DNA of 64,000 nucleotides from Toxorhynchites rutilus septentrionalis (lineage: Eukaryota; Arthropoda; Insecta; Diptera; Culicidae): positions 10,251,429-10,315,428 of the forward strand of contig NC_073744.1 of assembly GCF_029784135.1 (NCBI RefSeq). Reading direction: 5' to 3'. Positions 23,159-35,392 of the stretch are shown one piece after another. A program made the translations under genes and the position numbers. Numbering within the stretch: the stretch's first letter is position 1; the number at the start of each line of letters is the position of its first letter. The notes beneath the pieces are model-generated. The model saw nothing but the letters and a program-made list of their open reading frames with translations, made no database searches and was not told the DNA's origin.

Positions 23159-24576
23159 TAATATTGACTCAATTTTACTGTTTTTGACAAAATAATATCT
23201 TAATAAATGAAAAAAAGTTTATTCAAAAATACATCACAATTGGTTCGTTGTGGCTGAACGCAATTTCGAAAAATGCACATCAGCTCTCAACACGGTTTCA
23301 CCTTTCATGGCAGCCCTTTGGCTGTCTTACTTACCAGATCTCGAAGAAAACTGTTTCCAAAGCTATCCGAAACAGAAAAATCTGTTAAAGATTACAGATA
23401 CAAAAAAACTGCCTTTTTGGAGAGAACGATCACTATCCTCCGATGCCATGTTGTTGGTTTACGGTTCACTCTGGCTGAATGCAATTTGTTTTTTTTCACA
23501 GCCTGCTACACAGAAATGTTTGTTTTGGAGCTGTTGTCAGCTGTCCGAATGATAGATTACCATTTTCTGCATCCAGTGGTGTAAGTAACTTATTTTTGAA
23601 AACAAAAGTCGCTTGATTCGTTTTGGTAGAGCCCCATATGTACTTGAAGATTCATTTTTGTTAGTTATGTTTTGCGTGACTTACTTTTAAAAAGATTGTT
23701 ATCAGCTCAGTTCCGTGAATTCGTACTGAATTTTTTCCCAGATTGTACGCCATTTCAAATGATTTATTATTTCTCTACCAATATGCAATACAAGTTGTGT
23801 CGGAGGTCCAGGAAATGTGTTCCCATTTTATTTTAGTGGAAGTTATTTTACTTCATAGCTAAACATAGATCTATATCAAAATTACCGTCATGCTCCTGTA
23901 GGTTTGAATAATATTTGAATATAATATATCTATATCATGCTTGAAAGTAACCTCAAGATCGAAAACATAACTATCTCATTGTTACACTGATGAAAAATTT
24001 GGACCCTCTATTGAATCCTCAAGAATCAAGAATGTGTGAGTTGGATCAGTGAACTATTAATGTCGATAATTAGTTACATTCTTGTTTTTACTTGTAGGTG
24101 AGTTCGTAGTGCGCTATTCGGGTGCTGCCCACCTATGAAATGAGTAGAAAAAATTGTCCTCGTTGTCGCTCTGTACGTCATGACGTCTGTCCGTGTTGGT
24201 TTTCGATCTACAATAGAAACAAGGCTTGAAACAAGCTGATTGTGGTCCCAGTTGCAATCTTTAGCCCCCTTTCTGTTTTATGCATACGGATACGTGTGTA
24301 GAAGAGTGAAAAATGTTTAGTTTCTTCTAATGTATATACAGAATCAAACGTTAGTTTTATTGTGGAAAACACAAAGAAAATGCTCTCCTTCCAGCGAGAA
24401 GAAATTTTGCTACATCACTCCTTTGGATGTATCGTGTTATCATCGGAACGCTTTTTTAAATCGATTTCCTGTGTTTGGTTTGTTCGAATGCTAACCAATG
24501 ATTAATTCAAGATATTTTGCTCCATCGCATCGAAATGATATTAAAAAAAAGGTGAAACATAACAAAAAAAATAACA
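23159..24576. other. No gene recognised
   Basis: Two overlapping plus-strand ORFs of about 100 residues at 23250-23584 show no motif, and neither frame is favoured. A partial repeat of a GGCTGAACGCAATTT block occurs at 23253 and 23473. The right end is the presumed 3' side of the TMEM192 gene. Confidence 0.3.
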
Positions 24577-25512
24577 TTACCCGGGGAAGGTTACCGTCCG
24601 GACTTGGGCATTCATCTGCATGATCTTTTGGTTAAGCTTTAGGTTGTGATCCTTTAGGTAGCTGATAAGGTCGGCCTGCTTCTCCAACAGCTCTGCCGTG
24701 CTCAGTCCACGCTGGGTAAGCCCTAGTGAGCCGCCACTGTGACCTCGGCTACCCTGCAACGCATCAGGAGGTGCTGCCGCGCGGTTGAAGTGGACTACCT
24801 TCGCTGTGAAGTGATCGAAATCGGTTACAGACTGGGCCCATCTTTCGTCTTTTCTCAGGAAATACTAACCAATATAGGAACCATGCACGAAGCACAGCAC
24901 CAACGTTTCCAGCGAGCAAAACATGGTGATGTATACTATGGGAACGAACAATCCGGCCACGGCACATTTCTCGGCAAAATTGTCCCCGTAATAGTGCTGG
25001 ATCAGTGCCTGCACTGCCAGCAGAAACGTATTCCACAGCGAAACAATCTGCAACGGCACGGTCTTGTGGTAAGCGATGGCACGGTGAAACTCGTGATAGC
25101 CATCCAGTCGTAGATTTTCGTGTCTGTTCTTCACAAAGTGGTCGAAGAGCTGTGAAATAAGGAATGAATGAAAGATATAAAATGTGTCGCTCGTATCGAT
25201 ATGAAGACGCTTACATAGGTCAACAGCCAGAAAGCTGCCCTCAAGTACAACATTATGAAGTAAGCTTCACAGCGGCAACTGTCCTCCCATGTTGCTGCGA
25301 GGACAACACCAGCAACAGAGATACAACTCGATATGAGCAAATGAATGCTGGAACAAATAAAAAAAAACACGTAGAGGTGAGAAATGTCAATGTTTAGCTG
25401 TAATGACAGTGCAATTACACTACCTGAATGCTGGCACCGTTCTCAGCGGCCGGAAGCCATCGTCATCTTCGGTGGCAAGAATCGGGTCCTGCATCGAGCT
25501 ACTATCATCCAT
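24577..25512 (-). CDS. TMEM192: TMEM192, four-pass lysosomal membrane protein, paralogue C
   Basis: Four exons: 25512-25424, 25347-25215, 25149-24870 and 24803-24577. They sum to 729 bp and 242 residues, introns 65-76 bp, all GT/AG and in phase. The N-terminus [18 protein letters not shown] with PLRTVPAF, the block [20 protein letters not shown], and the C-terminal helix [20 protein letters not shown] match human TMEM192 (HPLPTV, RGYNLIYRSTRHLKRLALM, LEEIVEKQGDTIEYLKRH). Four hydrophobic segments lie between. Of the three copies this is closest to the vertebrate protein, so it is likely the ancestral gene. Expected at the late endosome or lysosome from the human protein; its role there is unclear. 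Confidence 0.85.
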
Positions 25513-26758
25513 TCTCGCCGATGAGTCCTCGAAGAAGCGCCCTGCCTATGAGTGGCAAAAGTTAGCAAATGATGAAGAGGATGCTTTTCGAAAAGATGCA
25601 CGAATGTTTGGAAATTTTTGCTCTGCAATACAAGAAACGACATGTACAACCAAAACGTACAAAAAGGGGAACGACGCACATCGTTACGGTTGATAAACAA
25701 GTGATGGGTCAACTCGTCATCTTTTTTTTTTCAATCGAACTTAATACGCGAATTACCCACAAAAGAATGAACACAGAACTCACCGTGTTTGCTCCTACGC
25801 TCCTGATCAGACTGACCATAATCTGCAAATGCAGTTGCTTCTTTCCTCTTGCGTTCGTCCTGATAAGATTGATTTTTGCTTCAGTGCACTCGACTGCAAC
25901 GATTTTTTTCTCGCTTCAATATTTTCACACACCCGATTTGTCACACACTATGCGGTTTAGCACAACACAGAGCAAATCATAAAAAAAAAACAAATGAAAA
26001 CAAGTGAAGCCGTCGTTCGATTAGTACGCTTCGGCAACCATCCGGTAGGGTCGCCCCACAGAGAGAAATAAAAATTTATTGCGACCGGGGACGTGATGCA
26101 GAGAATTTGCAATGGAAAGTGGGAATTACGTGCATTGAAAAGTGCAACGCAGAACGAATGACAACAAACACACAGCGAGAGTCAATGAGGTAAGACAAAA
26201 TAATACGCTTATGTGTATGAGTTTGGATTGGCAAAAATGTAGTGAAGTGATAAAGGTTATAAGATAAAAATTAATACACAAAACCGCTCACCAAATTTAC
26301 TCGTTTTATCGAGTTCTCTCGAAATTTTCAACGAAATAAAGGGCTACAAATTTATGATAATTTACTTCATTCAATTTTTTCTTCCTTTCCGAATGTCAGC
26401 ATTTTCCCCTCCATATCACCCATCACATTTTCCCTTTTTAATCGTATCCTTCCAAACTTTTCAAACTCCAGGTCGTTTCCAAAAATTCATATGAAGTTCT
26501 GTTTTCATAATAGGCCAACATTATGCAATACGGCGAAGCTCCGGCGATTTATTGGCGTCGTACCAGTCCAACACGTTTCGATCGTGGTGGCAGAACGCAA
26601 GATAACATCAAAATGTTTTTGAACCTTAGTGCTTCGAGACGCTTTTAACAATACTTTTTCTTGTACTACAAAATCCTGGGATTTTCCAACGAATGGCACC
26701 ACAAATGGCAAAAAATTAACAAGATTCATTTCGAGAGGTACATCTGTCACTAGCTTAT
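25513..26758. other. Upstream region of TMEM192-C; possible coding relic
   Basis: Probable promoter and 5' UTR of the TMEM192 gene lie at the left. On the minus strand 26505-26750 is open (LEMNLVNFLPFVVPFVGKSQ) and its frame may continue on the far side of the large element, at about 31430-31500. I do not recognise it. Confidence 0.3.
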
Positions 26759-26861
26759 GGGCCCTATTATAGAAATCGAGACGATAAGAATTTTGCTCGT
26801 TAGACCTATTTTACTATCATAGAAATCGAGCAATTCGATAGCACCGAGCGAGTGATAGCTA

Positions 26862-29800
26862 CCCAGTTTCCTATATTTTCGAGCGGTTATAGGTACAATG
26901 TGGACCGAGCGACGCAAAGTGCTACAAAAGTGCTGGAATCGTACCCCGCCTTGCTCCCCGCAAGCAACAGTGTCTATAGTTTCAGCTATAATTCTACTAA
27001 ATAACTTGTGCAGAGCGAAACGGCATCACTGTTTTTGCTCTTTCTCTTTCTCGCAAAACTGTCATTCAAAACACAAAAGCGAGTGTATTCGAAAATATTG
27101 AACAAGTCGCAAAGTCGCAAATAATTTCTGCTCTGTGCAACAGGATAATTTTTCATTCGGTAAGAATTGCTTAGGTGTTATCTTCTTCCACAAGCAAGCT
27201 AATATGGTAATTCTTTTTAGAAATTATCTTTGTGCTGTTATTACAGTAATTTCCCAAATCAAATTACTTGCTAACACAAAGCTTATATTTTCATTATTTT
27301 CGACCCGTAAACTACATCTTGTTTCAGCTGTTGCGGCACAAATATCATGTACCAAAAACAACGGTAAACACCATACTGGAGGACATGCAGCTGGAAACAC
27401 CAGCGATTAAAGAACGAAACAGCGATGGTGTGAATAAGGCGAAACGACTTACGATACATAACGGCTAAACTGAGGAGGATGAATCGAATAGTGGTATTAA
27501 CGGCGAAGGCAATAGAAGATCAGGCTTTAAAATTCATCTCATTTCAGATGCTGCTGCTCTTCTCTCCGTGAGTAACATATGAAAATATCGGCCGGTGATG
27601 ATCATGAATTGGATGAGGAGGTTGCTTCGAATGATCGTGGTGTCGCTCACTTTTTGTACCGAGCTCTAAAACATTCTCCGAAAGATTATTTGTTAGCCCT
27701 GGACAGCAGCTCCCTGAATCCTGAATGCATCAATTTCATCGTCGCCATCCTTTTCTTCTACATCAGCTGGACCACCCACCACTGCAACAAGAAAATCTCT
27801 TTGGTCATAGCTTATCTCCTAGTGCAACATTAGGCAAACTGGAGTATCATCATCATCATCTCTCTACAAGCGTTAGCAATTCGTCGTTATAGTCAGTTCG
27901 TGCCGAACGTCAAAGCTTCAGAAGTTGCAGCACGAAAACGATCGATTCCACTGGTGCACCGGAGGGTGGCAACATTTTGAACTACTTATCGGAGAAAAGC
28001 AAAGTGACAACAGAACGCCAGGGGTGCGCTCTATATATTCTTTCAGTTGTTGCCCGCGGCGGGACCAGTCGCTGTAGAAGCTGTACCTCAAGCGGAAGCT
28101 GGAATTACGATGAACATTTTTGGTACTTCGTGAGCTATCGTTGGTGACGAAACAAATGTTGCGAATGTTATAGAATGTAAAGATGAATTTCAATTTTTGT
28201 ATTATTTTTTTCTTTGTAGATTTGTATAATAAAATGATTGTAAACAACGCTCTTTATCTTTACTTTTCATTTCAACTTTCTTGGACACGAACCGAGCCAT
28301 AATAAAAGTGCAGCAGTACTGCGATCGGTCGACACGGTGCCAGATTGGCACAGCTTTGGCACAACAGCTTTGGCACAACAATGTCGAGTGGGTACCCACT
28401 CTACATTGTTGTGCCGAATCGGTCCCAGAAAATGCTGTCGACAACGATGCCGACTTCGTGCCATATTGCAATAATTCTGTCGACCCAACCTTCGCATTCG
28501 ACCACCAATTACGAGCCAAAACTGTACCAATCTGGCACAACGTCGACCGATTGAAGTACTACTCGACCCTTATTATGGCTTAATCTGTTCTCTTGCAATA
28601 AGAAACAAAAAAAAAAGAAGACCACCGTTGTTTATAAAAAATCATTTTGTTCTTGTTATAATAGTTATTATAGTGAAATCTATAAATTATTAGATTACAA
28701 AGATGAAAATATAAAAAATACAATAATCTGAAGGCTCTAGTGTTTGTGCGTTTTAGTGGCAATAGCGTTTCTCTAGCTCATCGATCATAAGCAAAACATG
28801 CTCAGCATCCATATGCAAAAATCTATACATAACGACCTCTTAGAATAGCAGTTAATCTTCACTGTTACGATATCCTATACCATTCGTAGCGTTTGTATCG
28901 TCATAAACGAAATTCCAACAGGTGCTTTCATTCATCAGAAATTTCCTCGTTCGATTGTGTTCGTCACATTCGTGCTCCATATCGACAGCAGGAGCATTTA
29001 GCATCAATCATTGATACGGGTTTAATCTTCAACGTGGATACGTTGAATCATGGTTACGAATTCAGTTTTCTGTTAAACAGACTTGCAATAAACCACCTGA
29101 ATTACAAAGTATGTCAAGAAGAAAAGCATAAATGCAATATATAATCATTCATTTACCTATTCTACATTTTCATATATTTCTATATAGGGATTATAGGAAA
29201 CATAGAGATTGCGTTGATTTCTTGAAGTAAAGTGGCACATTCTCATAATCATAAATAATATATGGATTTGTGCTTGTCAATTATTTAAGTGCCACTTGTT
29301 CTTCTGAACGTACAGTATTGTATTGAGCACCGATGATCTCCCAAATACCTTACGCAGCATCCAGCATTCTGTTTTTTTTGCTTCCTAGAGCTTCGCCATT
29401 CCCGATTGTTCGTCAAGTGCAAATTGTCAAATTTAATGCTTAAATTTTCTTCAATGTTTTAACTCCTGAGACGAACCAGCCCAGGAGGCTGAAAGTCTCA
29501 AAAATAAAGATTTAAAAAAAATGTTTTGACTCGCTATATTTTCTAGGATGTTCGCCGTTTTTGAATTTGGGATAAAACTACACATAAGCTTCTTTCAATC
29601 ATCCAAATCAGTTGCAAGTTTTCGCTGTTCCTGCTACTCTCAATAATAATGGAACATTATTTTGCCATTGTGCCATCGTGGAATTCAATTCTGAAATTAT
29701 GTTGAGATAGAGGTAAGATGATATATAATATAAACAAACATTACATAAAGCATTTTTGTTACCTGTCCATAATTCGATTTGGGAATTCCTTATGCTGTTT

Positions 29801-30104
29801 TTTTATTTGCTTGCTTCCGAGGCAGAGAAACTTTAGCAATATTTTTCGCATCGATAAGTATTCTAACTGCAAAATAAGTACACAAAAACCAGTTGATATT
29901 TGAGACTGTTTCTTCAATATTATAATGTTCGCATCCGTGTTTTGACAGTTCAGCGAGAAAGAGAAAATCAATCGCTGCAGTGATGCCGTTTCACTCAATA
30001 CAGGTAATCGAGCCTGCGGGAAGGGAATCGGGATTATATTCCAGTAGTTTCCGTCGCTCGGTCCACATTGTACCTATAACCGCTCGAAAATATAGGAAAC
30101 TGGG
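26862..30104. mobile_element. 3.2 kb element with 53 bp perfect TIRs, TA-flanked
   Basis: The first 53 bp (starting CCCAGTTTCCTATATTTTCG) are exactly inverted at the right end, and weaker similarity extends to about 180 bp. TA flanks both ends, and the uninterrupted sibling copy at 31664 has a single TA at this point (GATAGCTATCGATG). So insertion and target duplication are directly demonstrated. Inside are short plus-strand open stretches (27268-27468; 27579-27833, with GVAHFLYRALKHSPKDY), a spliced-looking segment at 28040-28120, and a palindromic MITE at 28295-28580. No transposase is recognised. Confidence 0.85.
28295..28580. mobile_element. Palindromic MITE with AGCCATAATAA ends
   Basis: About 80 bp at each end are inverted copies sharing ATCGGTCGAC, GTGCCAGATTGG and AGCCATAATAA. 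The middle also contains internal complements around GGGTACCCACT. It is nested within the 3.2 kb element. No clear target duplication. Confidence 0.65.
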
Positions 30105-30388
30105 TATCGATGCAAGTGTCAGAACTTTTCGAGTTGTTTGGTTCACTTGTTGCATATCTTTAGAGAATTATTTTGTTTTAGTTTGCGTCCCTGATATTTT
30201 CCTTTAGGAAACATTTCAGAAACTCTTGAATATATGCAATTTTCAACACATGTTCGTTTGTTTTGATCAGTATTTGTTTTAAGGTGCTGCCAGAATAGTC
30301 TATACAAGGTAAGTGTTCAATCCAACATTATTCATATTAATTATGTTATAATTTACAATGCAGATCTTACTTCCAGCACATATTTCAG

Positions 30389-30588
30389 TGGCTGAAAACG
30401 AGTGGACAGACAAATCACCACCTGTTTGAACGACTCGTTGAACCAATGGAAGCGAATGTAAACATTGCTCGAGGTATTTGTGGAGGCAGTTCAAATAAAA
30501 TCCCGGTTAAGGAAACGTGGGATGAATTCAGTGAGGAGCTTAATGCACTGAAACAATCAATGCGTCTTGGTTCAGAATGACAGAAAGT
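30389..30588 (+). pseudogene. SANT/Myb (zeste-type) DNA-binding domain exon, copy C1
   Basis: After an ATTTCAG acceptor the frame reads WLKTSGQTNHHLFERLVEPM, then ANVNIARGICGGSSNKIPVK and WDEFSEELNAL, up to a GTAAGT donor. This is the pattern of zeste-type Myb/SANT domains found in insect regulators and transposon accessory proteins. A TGA replaces the Trp codon expected in the final SEWQK, seen intact in copy C2. The next exon, near 30822, reads IWIVMR and LAHNKREF in shifted frames. Non-functional. Confidence 0.65.
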
Positions 30589-31425
30589 AAGTGTTTCTTC
30601 TACGATACATACAACTTCATAAGTAAATTTTATCATATTATTTGAATTACTATCAAACAAATTTCCTACCTAAAAATGTCTTATTCCTGCTAGGGTATGT
30701 TAGTACGTGTTACTTTTGTCAGCAATTTTCTTTTTTATTGCTATACTATACCGAACTTTCTATACCATATGCTAAAGCTGAAATGTCTTGCAAAACAATA
30801 ATGATTTTTTTAAATTACAGATTTGGATTGTCATGAGATGAAAAGTAAATAAACACTAGCACACAACAAGCGAGAATTCAGGGCCAAAGGTGGTGGCCCA
30901 ATACAATAAAACTATTGACGCCGCTACAACAAGAAATCGACGCTAAAAGAGAATTACATAAAAAAAAATGTTTTCCTTAAAAAAGTGGAATTTATGTGTG
31001 ACTCCTTACGGAATTCCATAGATTGCAGTTGTGAAAATAAATGAAAAGATTCATTTTCTAATAATTATATTTTTGTAAAGCAAATTGTTCCATGATATCG
31101 TTTTTATTACACATCCATGCATGCATTACGCCTATTAAGCTTCATTCGTTGAGGGAATATCAGTTTTCTCCAAAACATAACCATATTAACACTTTTGGAA
31201 ATACATTTTCATAGCAGATGCCTCACAAAAAGGTTTGGCATCCTTTCTATAATGCTTCGTGAAACATTCCAAGATTGTTTCAAAATATTTCATCACAACC
31301 GCTGACATTCGAGCTTGCTAACGAATCGAGCAGTTTTCCTCGATTTCTATAATTCCAGATTTTACTCGGTGTGATAGTGATAGTGATTGTATCGAATCCT
31401 CGATTTGATTTCTATAATAGGGCCC

Positions 31426-31568
31426 TATGTGTGAAGATTCATGATATTCGGGACATCGAAGCTGAATTTGTCAGCCAGTTTACATGAAGCAAATATAGGG
31501 CTTTGTTATAGAGAAATGAAAAATCGAATCGATAAGAATTTGGCTCGTTAGCTCTATATTACTATTAT
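31426..31568. repeat. Stub of the same family between C1 and C2
   Basis: AT-rich DNA with a degraded TATAGAGAAATGAAAAATCG end-like piece of the SANT-element family. Confidence 0.45.
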
Positions 31569-32792
31569 GGGCTCTATTATAGAAATCGAGGTGATAAAAA
31601 TTTTGCTCCTTAGCTCTATTTTACTATTATAGAAATCGAGCAATTCGATAGCACCGAGCGAGTGATAGCTATCGATGCAAGTGTCAGAACTTTTCTAGTT
31701 GTTTGGTTCGCTTGTTGCATATCTTCAGAGAATTATTTTGTTTTGGTTTGCGTCCCTGATATTTCCCTTTGGGAAACATTTCAGAAACGCTTAGATATAT
31801 GCAATTTTCAACACATGTTCGTTTGTTTTGATCAGTATTTGTTTTACGGTGCTACCAGAATAGTCTATACATGGTAAGTGTACAATCCAGCATTATTTAT
31901 ATAAATCATGATACAGTTTAGAATGCAGAACTTACTTCCAGCGTATATTTCAGTGGCTGAAAATGAATGGACATACAAATCACCAGCAGTTTGAACGACT
32001 CGTTGAACCAATAAAAGCGAATGTAAACATTGCTCGAGGTTTTTGTGGAGGCAGTTCAAATAGAATCCCGGTTAAGGAAAAGTGGGAGAAATTCAGTGAG
32101 GAGCTTAATTAACTGAGACCATCAATGCGTCTTGGTTCAGAATGGCAGAAAGTAAGCGTTTCTTCTACGATACATATAACTTCATAAGTAAATTTTATCA
32201 TATTCTTCGAATTACTATCAACCGAATTTCCCATCCATTAATTGCTTATTCCTGCTAGCGTACATTAGTACGTGCTACTTTTGTCAGCAATTTTCACTAG
32301 CACACAACAAGCGAGAATTCAGGGCCACAGGTGATGGCTCAATTCAATAAAGCTATTGACGCCGTGAAAATTACATGCAAAAAAATTGTTTTGCTGAAAA
32401 AAGTGGAATTCATTCTAATAATATTTTTTTGTAAAGCAAATTGTTCCATGGTGTCGTTTTTATTACACATTCATGCATGCATTACGCCTATTAGACTTCA
32501 TGCGTTGAGGGAATATCAGTTTTCTCCAAAACATAACCATATTAACACTTTTGGAAATATAGATATTTATAATTTTCATAGCAGATGTCTCAAAAAAAGA
32601 TTTGGCATCCTTTCTATAGTGCTTTGTGAAACATTTCAAACTCGCTTCAGAATATTTCAGCATCGCCACTGACATTCGAGCAGAGTAACGAATCGAGCTG
32701 TTTTCCTCGATTTCTATAATTCCAGATTTTACTCGGTGTGATAGTGATAGTGATTGTATCGAATCCTCGGTTCGATTTCTATAATATGGCCC
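31569..32792 (+). mobile_element. SANT/zeste-type DNA transposon, copy C2
   Basis: Runs from GGGCTCTATTATAGAAATCG to an inverted end finishing TATGGCCC. It has the same exon layout as C1. The DNA-binding exon at 31954-32151 reads WLKMNGHTNHQQFERLVEP and FCGGSSNRIPVKEKWEKFSE, has one stop in the middle (LN*LRPS), and ends LGSEWQK before GTAAGC. Exon 2 continues in a shifted frame with THLAHNKREF-like sequence near 32290. Copy C3 follows without a gap. Confidence 0.75.
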
Positions 32793-33257
32793 ATAGAAAT
32801 CGAGCAATTCGATAGCACCGAGCGAGTGATAGTTATCGATGCAAGTGTCAAAACTTTTCGAGTTGTTTGGTTCACTTGTTGCATATTTTCAGAGAATTAT
32901 TTTGATTTGGTTTGCGTCCCTGATATTTTCCTTTGGGAAACATTTCAGAAACGCTTAAATATATACAATTTTCAACACATGCTCGTTTGTTTTGATCAGT
33001 ATTTGTTTTACGGTGCTGCCAGAATAGTGTATACATGGTAAGTGTTCAATCCAGCATTATTTATATTAATCATGTTATAAATTACAATGCAGAACTTACT
33101 TCCAGCGTATATTTCAGTGGCCGAAAATGAGTGGCCAGACCAAGTTGAACGACTCGTTGAACCAATGAAAGCGAATGTAAACATTGCTCGAGGTATTTGT
33201 GGATGCAGTTCAAATAGAATCCTGGTTAAGGGAAAGTGGGACGAATTCAGTCAGGAG

Positions 33258-35042
33258 CAAGGATGGAAAACAAGGGAGCATGATGTGATTTACGATTAAT
33301 CGCAAACTGCACAGATCGCAATCTGTGCAAACTGCGACTAACTATTAATCCTCACCCATCATAACCAAATGATTTTCTCTTGGTAACTCTGAGTTGACCA
33401 AAGCATTGCTAGACTGAAACTAGTTCGAATAATTGAGATACTCTCCGTCCTCGTTTTGTTTACAACTCCTAACAAGAATATGCTCCATGGGAATGAGTGT
33501 CTCTATGACGTAGGCTTAACGATTCTCGCTCTCTCGTCCGGGCGTTCAATTTTCCTTTCCGAGTGCGTTTACTTCGATGAAACTGGGTAAAATAAAAAAA
33601 ATGCGCTACAGCAGATAGGACGACTTTAATGTTTCACAGAGGATTTCTCAGATGGTGTTTAAATTAATCTACAAGAGACTACAAACAATAATCCCCCTCA
33701 AATCACTAATTTTAATTTTAAGCTGGTTGCGCTATGAGTTAATGTAAATGCGTTATTGGCCAAGGCTATTACGACATCGAACACGTGGTCTTGCGAGATA
33801 TATTTTTCCGCCAGCCCAAATACAGACCTCTTTTTTCGGGCCCGAGTAAACTGGTGGCTAGAAAAGACCTTGATTACCTTGAATTAATCAAAAAACATAA
33901 ATTAGCGCAAATATGTCAACATGTGTTTTTTTTTGTGTAAGCACGTAAATATTTGCTCATAAAATTTTTGGATTGTGGAACTCTACATAATTTGTATGCA
34001 GATAGACTATCCACAGTTTGTAAGGGGGGGGGTCGGTTGTTTATCAGCTCTGATAATAATTGTGTGGTCCTCACAAAGCATATATTCCAATGCCGTCAGT
34101 TCACTGAAATTCTTCGCATACCGTTTGATGATAAGGTAGGATGTTGATAATCATTTGCTGCGATATCTATTGTTCCAACAGTATTCATTCGACAAAATGA
34201 AGACTGAATACCTGAAATTAACCAGATTTAGCCATGCAAATCTGCGGTCAAAGCAGTATGTACACTTGAGAGATGCAACAAGTTTGAAGGGATATAAAAA
34301 ACATTAGTCGTTCGATAAATCTACTGTCACATATGTCGGAAGTCCACGATATATGAATAAAATACGTCCATACTAATTCATTACATTTATTCGCAACGAA
34401 GAACGTAACCACACAGAATTGAATTAATCAAATATGTGATCCGTTTTATCTACAAAATAAAAAAGGGTCTGAAACTCAATCGAATTCGAAAGGTGTTTCG
34501 TGAAGCCACTAATTGAATTACTATTGGAAAAATTATTTGGAGAGAACTGTGAATGTTCAGAATTATTGGTATCTAAAAAACGATTTTGGGCGGGATGAGA
34601 TTTGCCCAAATCTGCTGGTAATAAAATTAATCAATTGTATCCATTACCCGTCTGCTGTTCATCGGGTCAGCCACTCACTGCGGACAATGCAATAGAGAAT
34701 TAAAAATCCCTCGACGAGTGTCGTAAGATTTCAGTTGATCGTCTCTTGTTACACTTTCCGATCAAGAACTCATCATCCGCTCTATGGAATGGGATTAACC
34801 GTTTGTGGCTTGCACTCACGATAAAACTTGAGTAGTAGAAGTAATGCTTCGAGAGTGCAAGCAGTGGGGATTCCGCTTTCATATTGCTTTTTTGAGATCT
34901 TGGTAGCTCACCGTTCCAAGTATTCTCTCTGTGTACATATGAAGAATAAAAGAGCATCGCCTGCTGGGGGTGATTTAAAAATATCCGACTAGAGGGATAT
35001 ACTTATTCATTGATCGTTGAATGTGATTTTTTACCATCCCTG
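33258..35042. mobile_element. hAT element in C3, 8 bp target duplication
   Basis: Ends CAAGGATGGAAAA and TTTTACCATCCCTG are inverted hAT-like termini. GTCAGGAG (33250-33257 and 35043-35050) is the exact 8 bp target duplication, and the sibling copies have one copy of the site. Near the left end is a small hairpin, GCACAGATCGCAATCTGTGC. A piece of the RNase H non-LTR element lies within (33750-33900). No transposase ORF is recognised, so this is a non-autonomous copy. Confidence 0.85.
33750..33900 (+). repeat. Fragment of the non-LTR element tail
   Basis: The match to 60540-60700 includes GGCCAAGG, ACGACATCGA and CACGTGGTCTTGCGAG, corresponding to the GYHDIEHVVW region, and then TTCGGGCCCGAG and ACCTTGATTAC. 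It is captured within the hAT element. Confidence 0.65.
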
Positions 35043-35392
35043 GTCAGGAGCCTAATGCACTGAGACCATCAATGCGTCTTGGTTCAGAATGACAGAAAGT
35101 AAGTGTTTCTTCTACGATACATATAACTTCATAAGTAAATTTTATCATATTCTTTGAACTACTATCAACTGTATTTCCTACCTAAAAAATGCTTATTTCT
35201 GCTAGCGTACATTAGTACGTGTTACTTTTGTCAGCAATTTTCTTTTTCATTGCTATACTATACCAAACTTTCTATACCATATGCTAAAGCTGAAATGTCT
35301 TGCAAAACAATGATGATTTTTTTTAAATTACAGATTTGGATTGACATGAGGTGAAAGGTAAAGAAAACACTAGCACACAACAAGCGAGAATT

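Larger units (their letters stand above)
26759..31425 (+). mobile_element. SANT/zeste-type DNA transposon, copy C1, split by a second element
   Basis: The left end GGGCCCTATTATAGAAATCG and its inverted partner at 31425 are flanked by TAT on both sides (26756-26758 and 31426-31428). A 3 bp duplication and GGGCC-type ends suggest the PIF/Harbinger group, which also encodes a Myb/SANT protein. The left 101 bp are separated from the rest by the insertion at 26862-30104. Coding exons of the accessory DNA-binding protein lie at 30389-30588 and about 30822-30900. Confidence 0.75.
32793..35392 (+). mobile_element. SANT/zeste-type element, copy C3, split by a hAT insertion and truncated
   Basis: The left terminal 10 bp are missing, and the copy then follows C2 closely. 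The DNA-binding exon starts at about 33119 (WPDQVERLVEPMKANVNI) and is cut at 33257 by the hAT element. It resumes at 35051 with the rest of the exon, the intron and the exon reading IWIDMR. At 35393 it stops abruptly inside AACAAGCGAGAA and a Tc1-like transposase gene begins. Confidence 0.75.

Noticed and set aside
28202..28583. Minus- and plus-strand ORFs of 87-112 codons
   Set aside because: They run through a palindromic MITE, so open frames appear on both strands without coding meaning.
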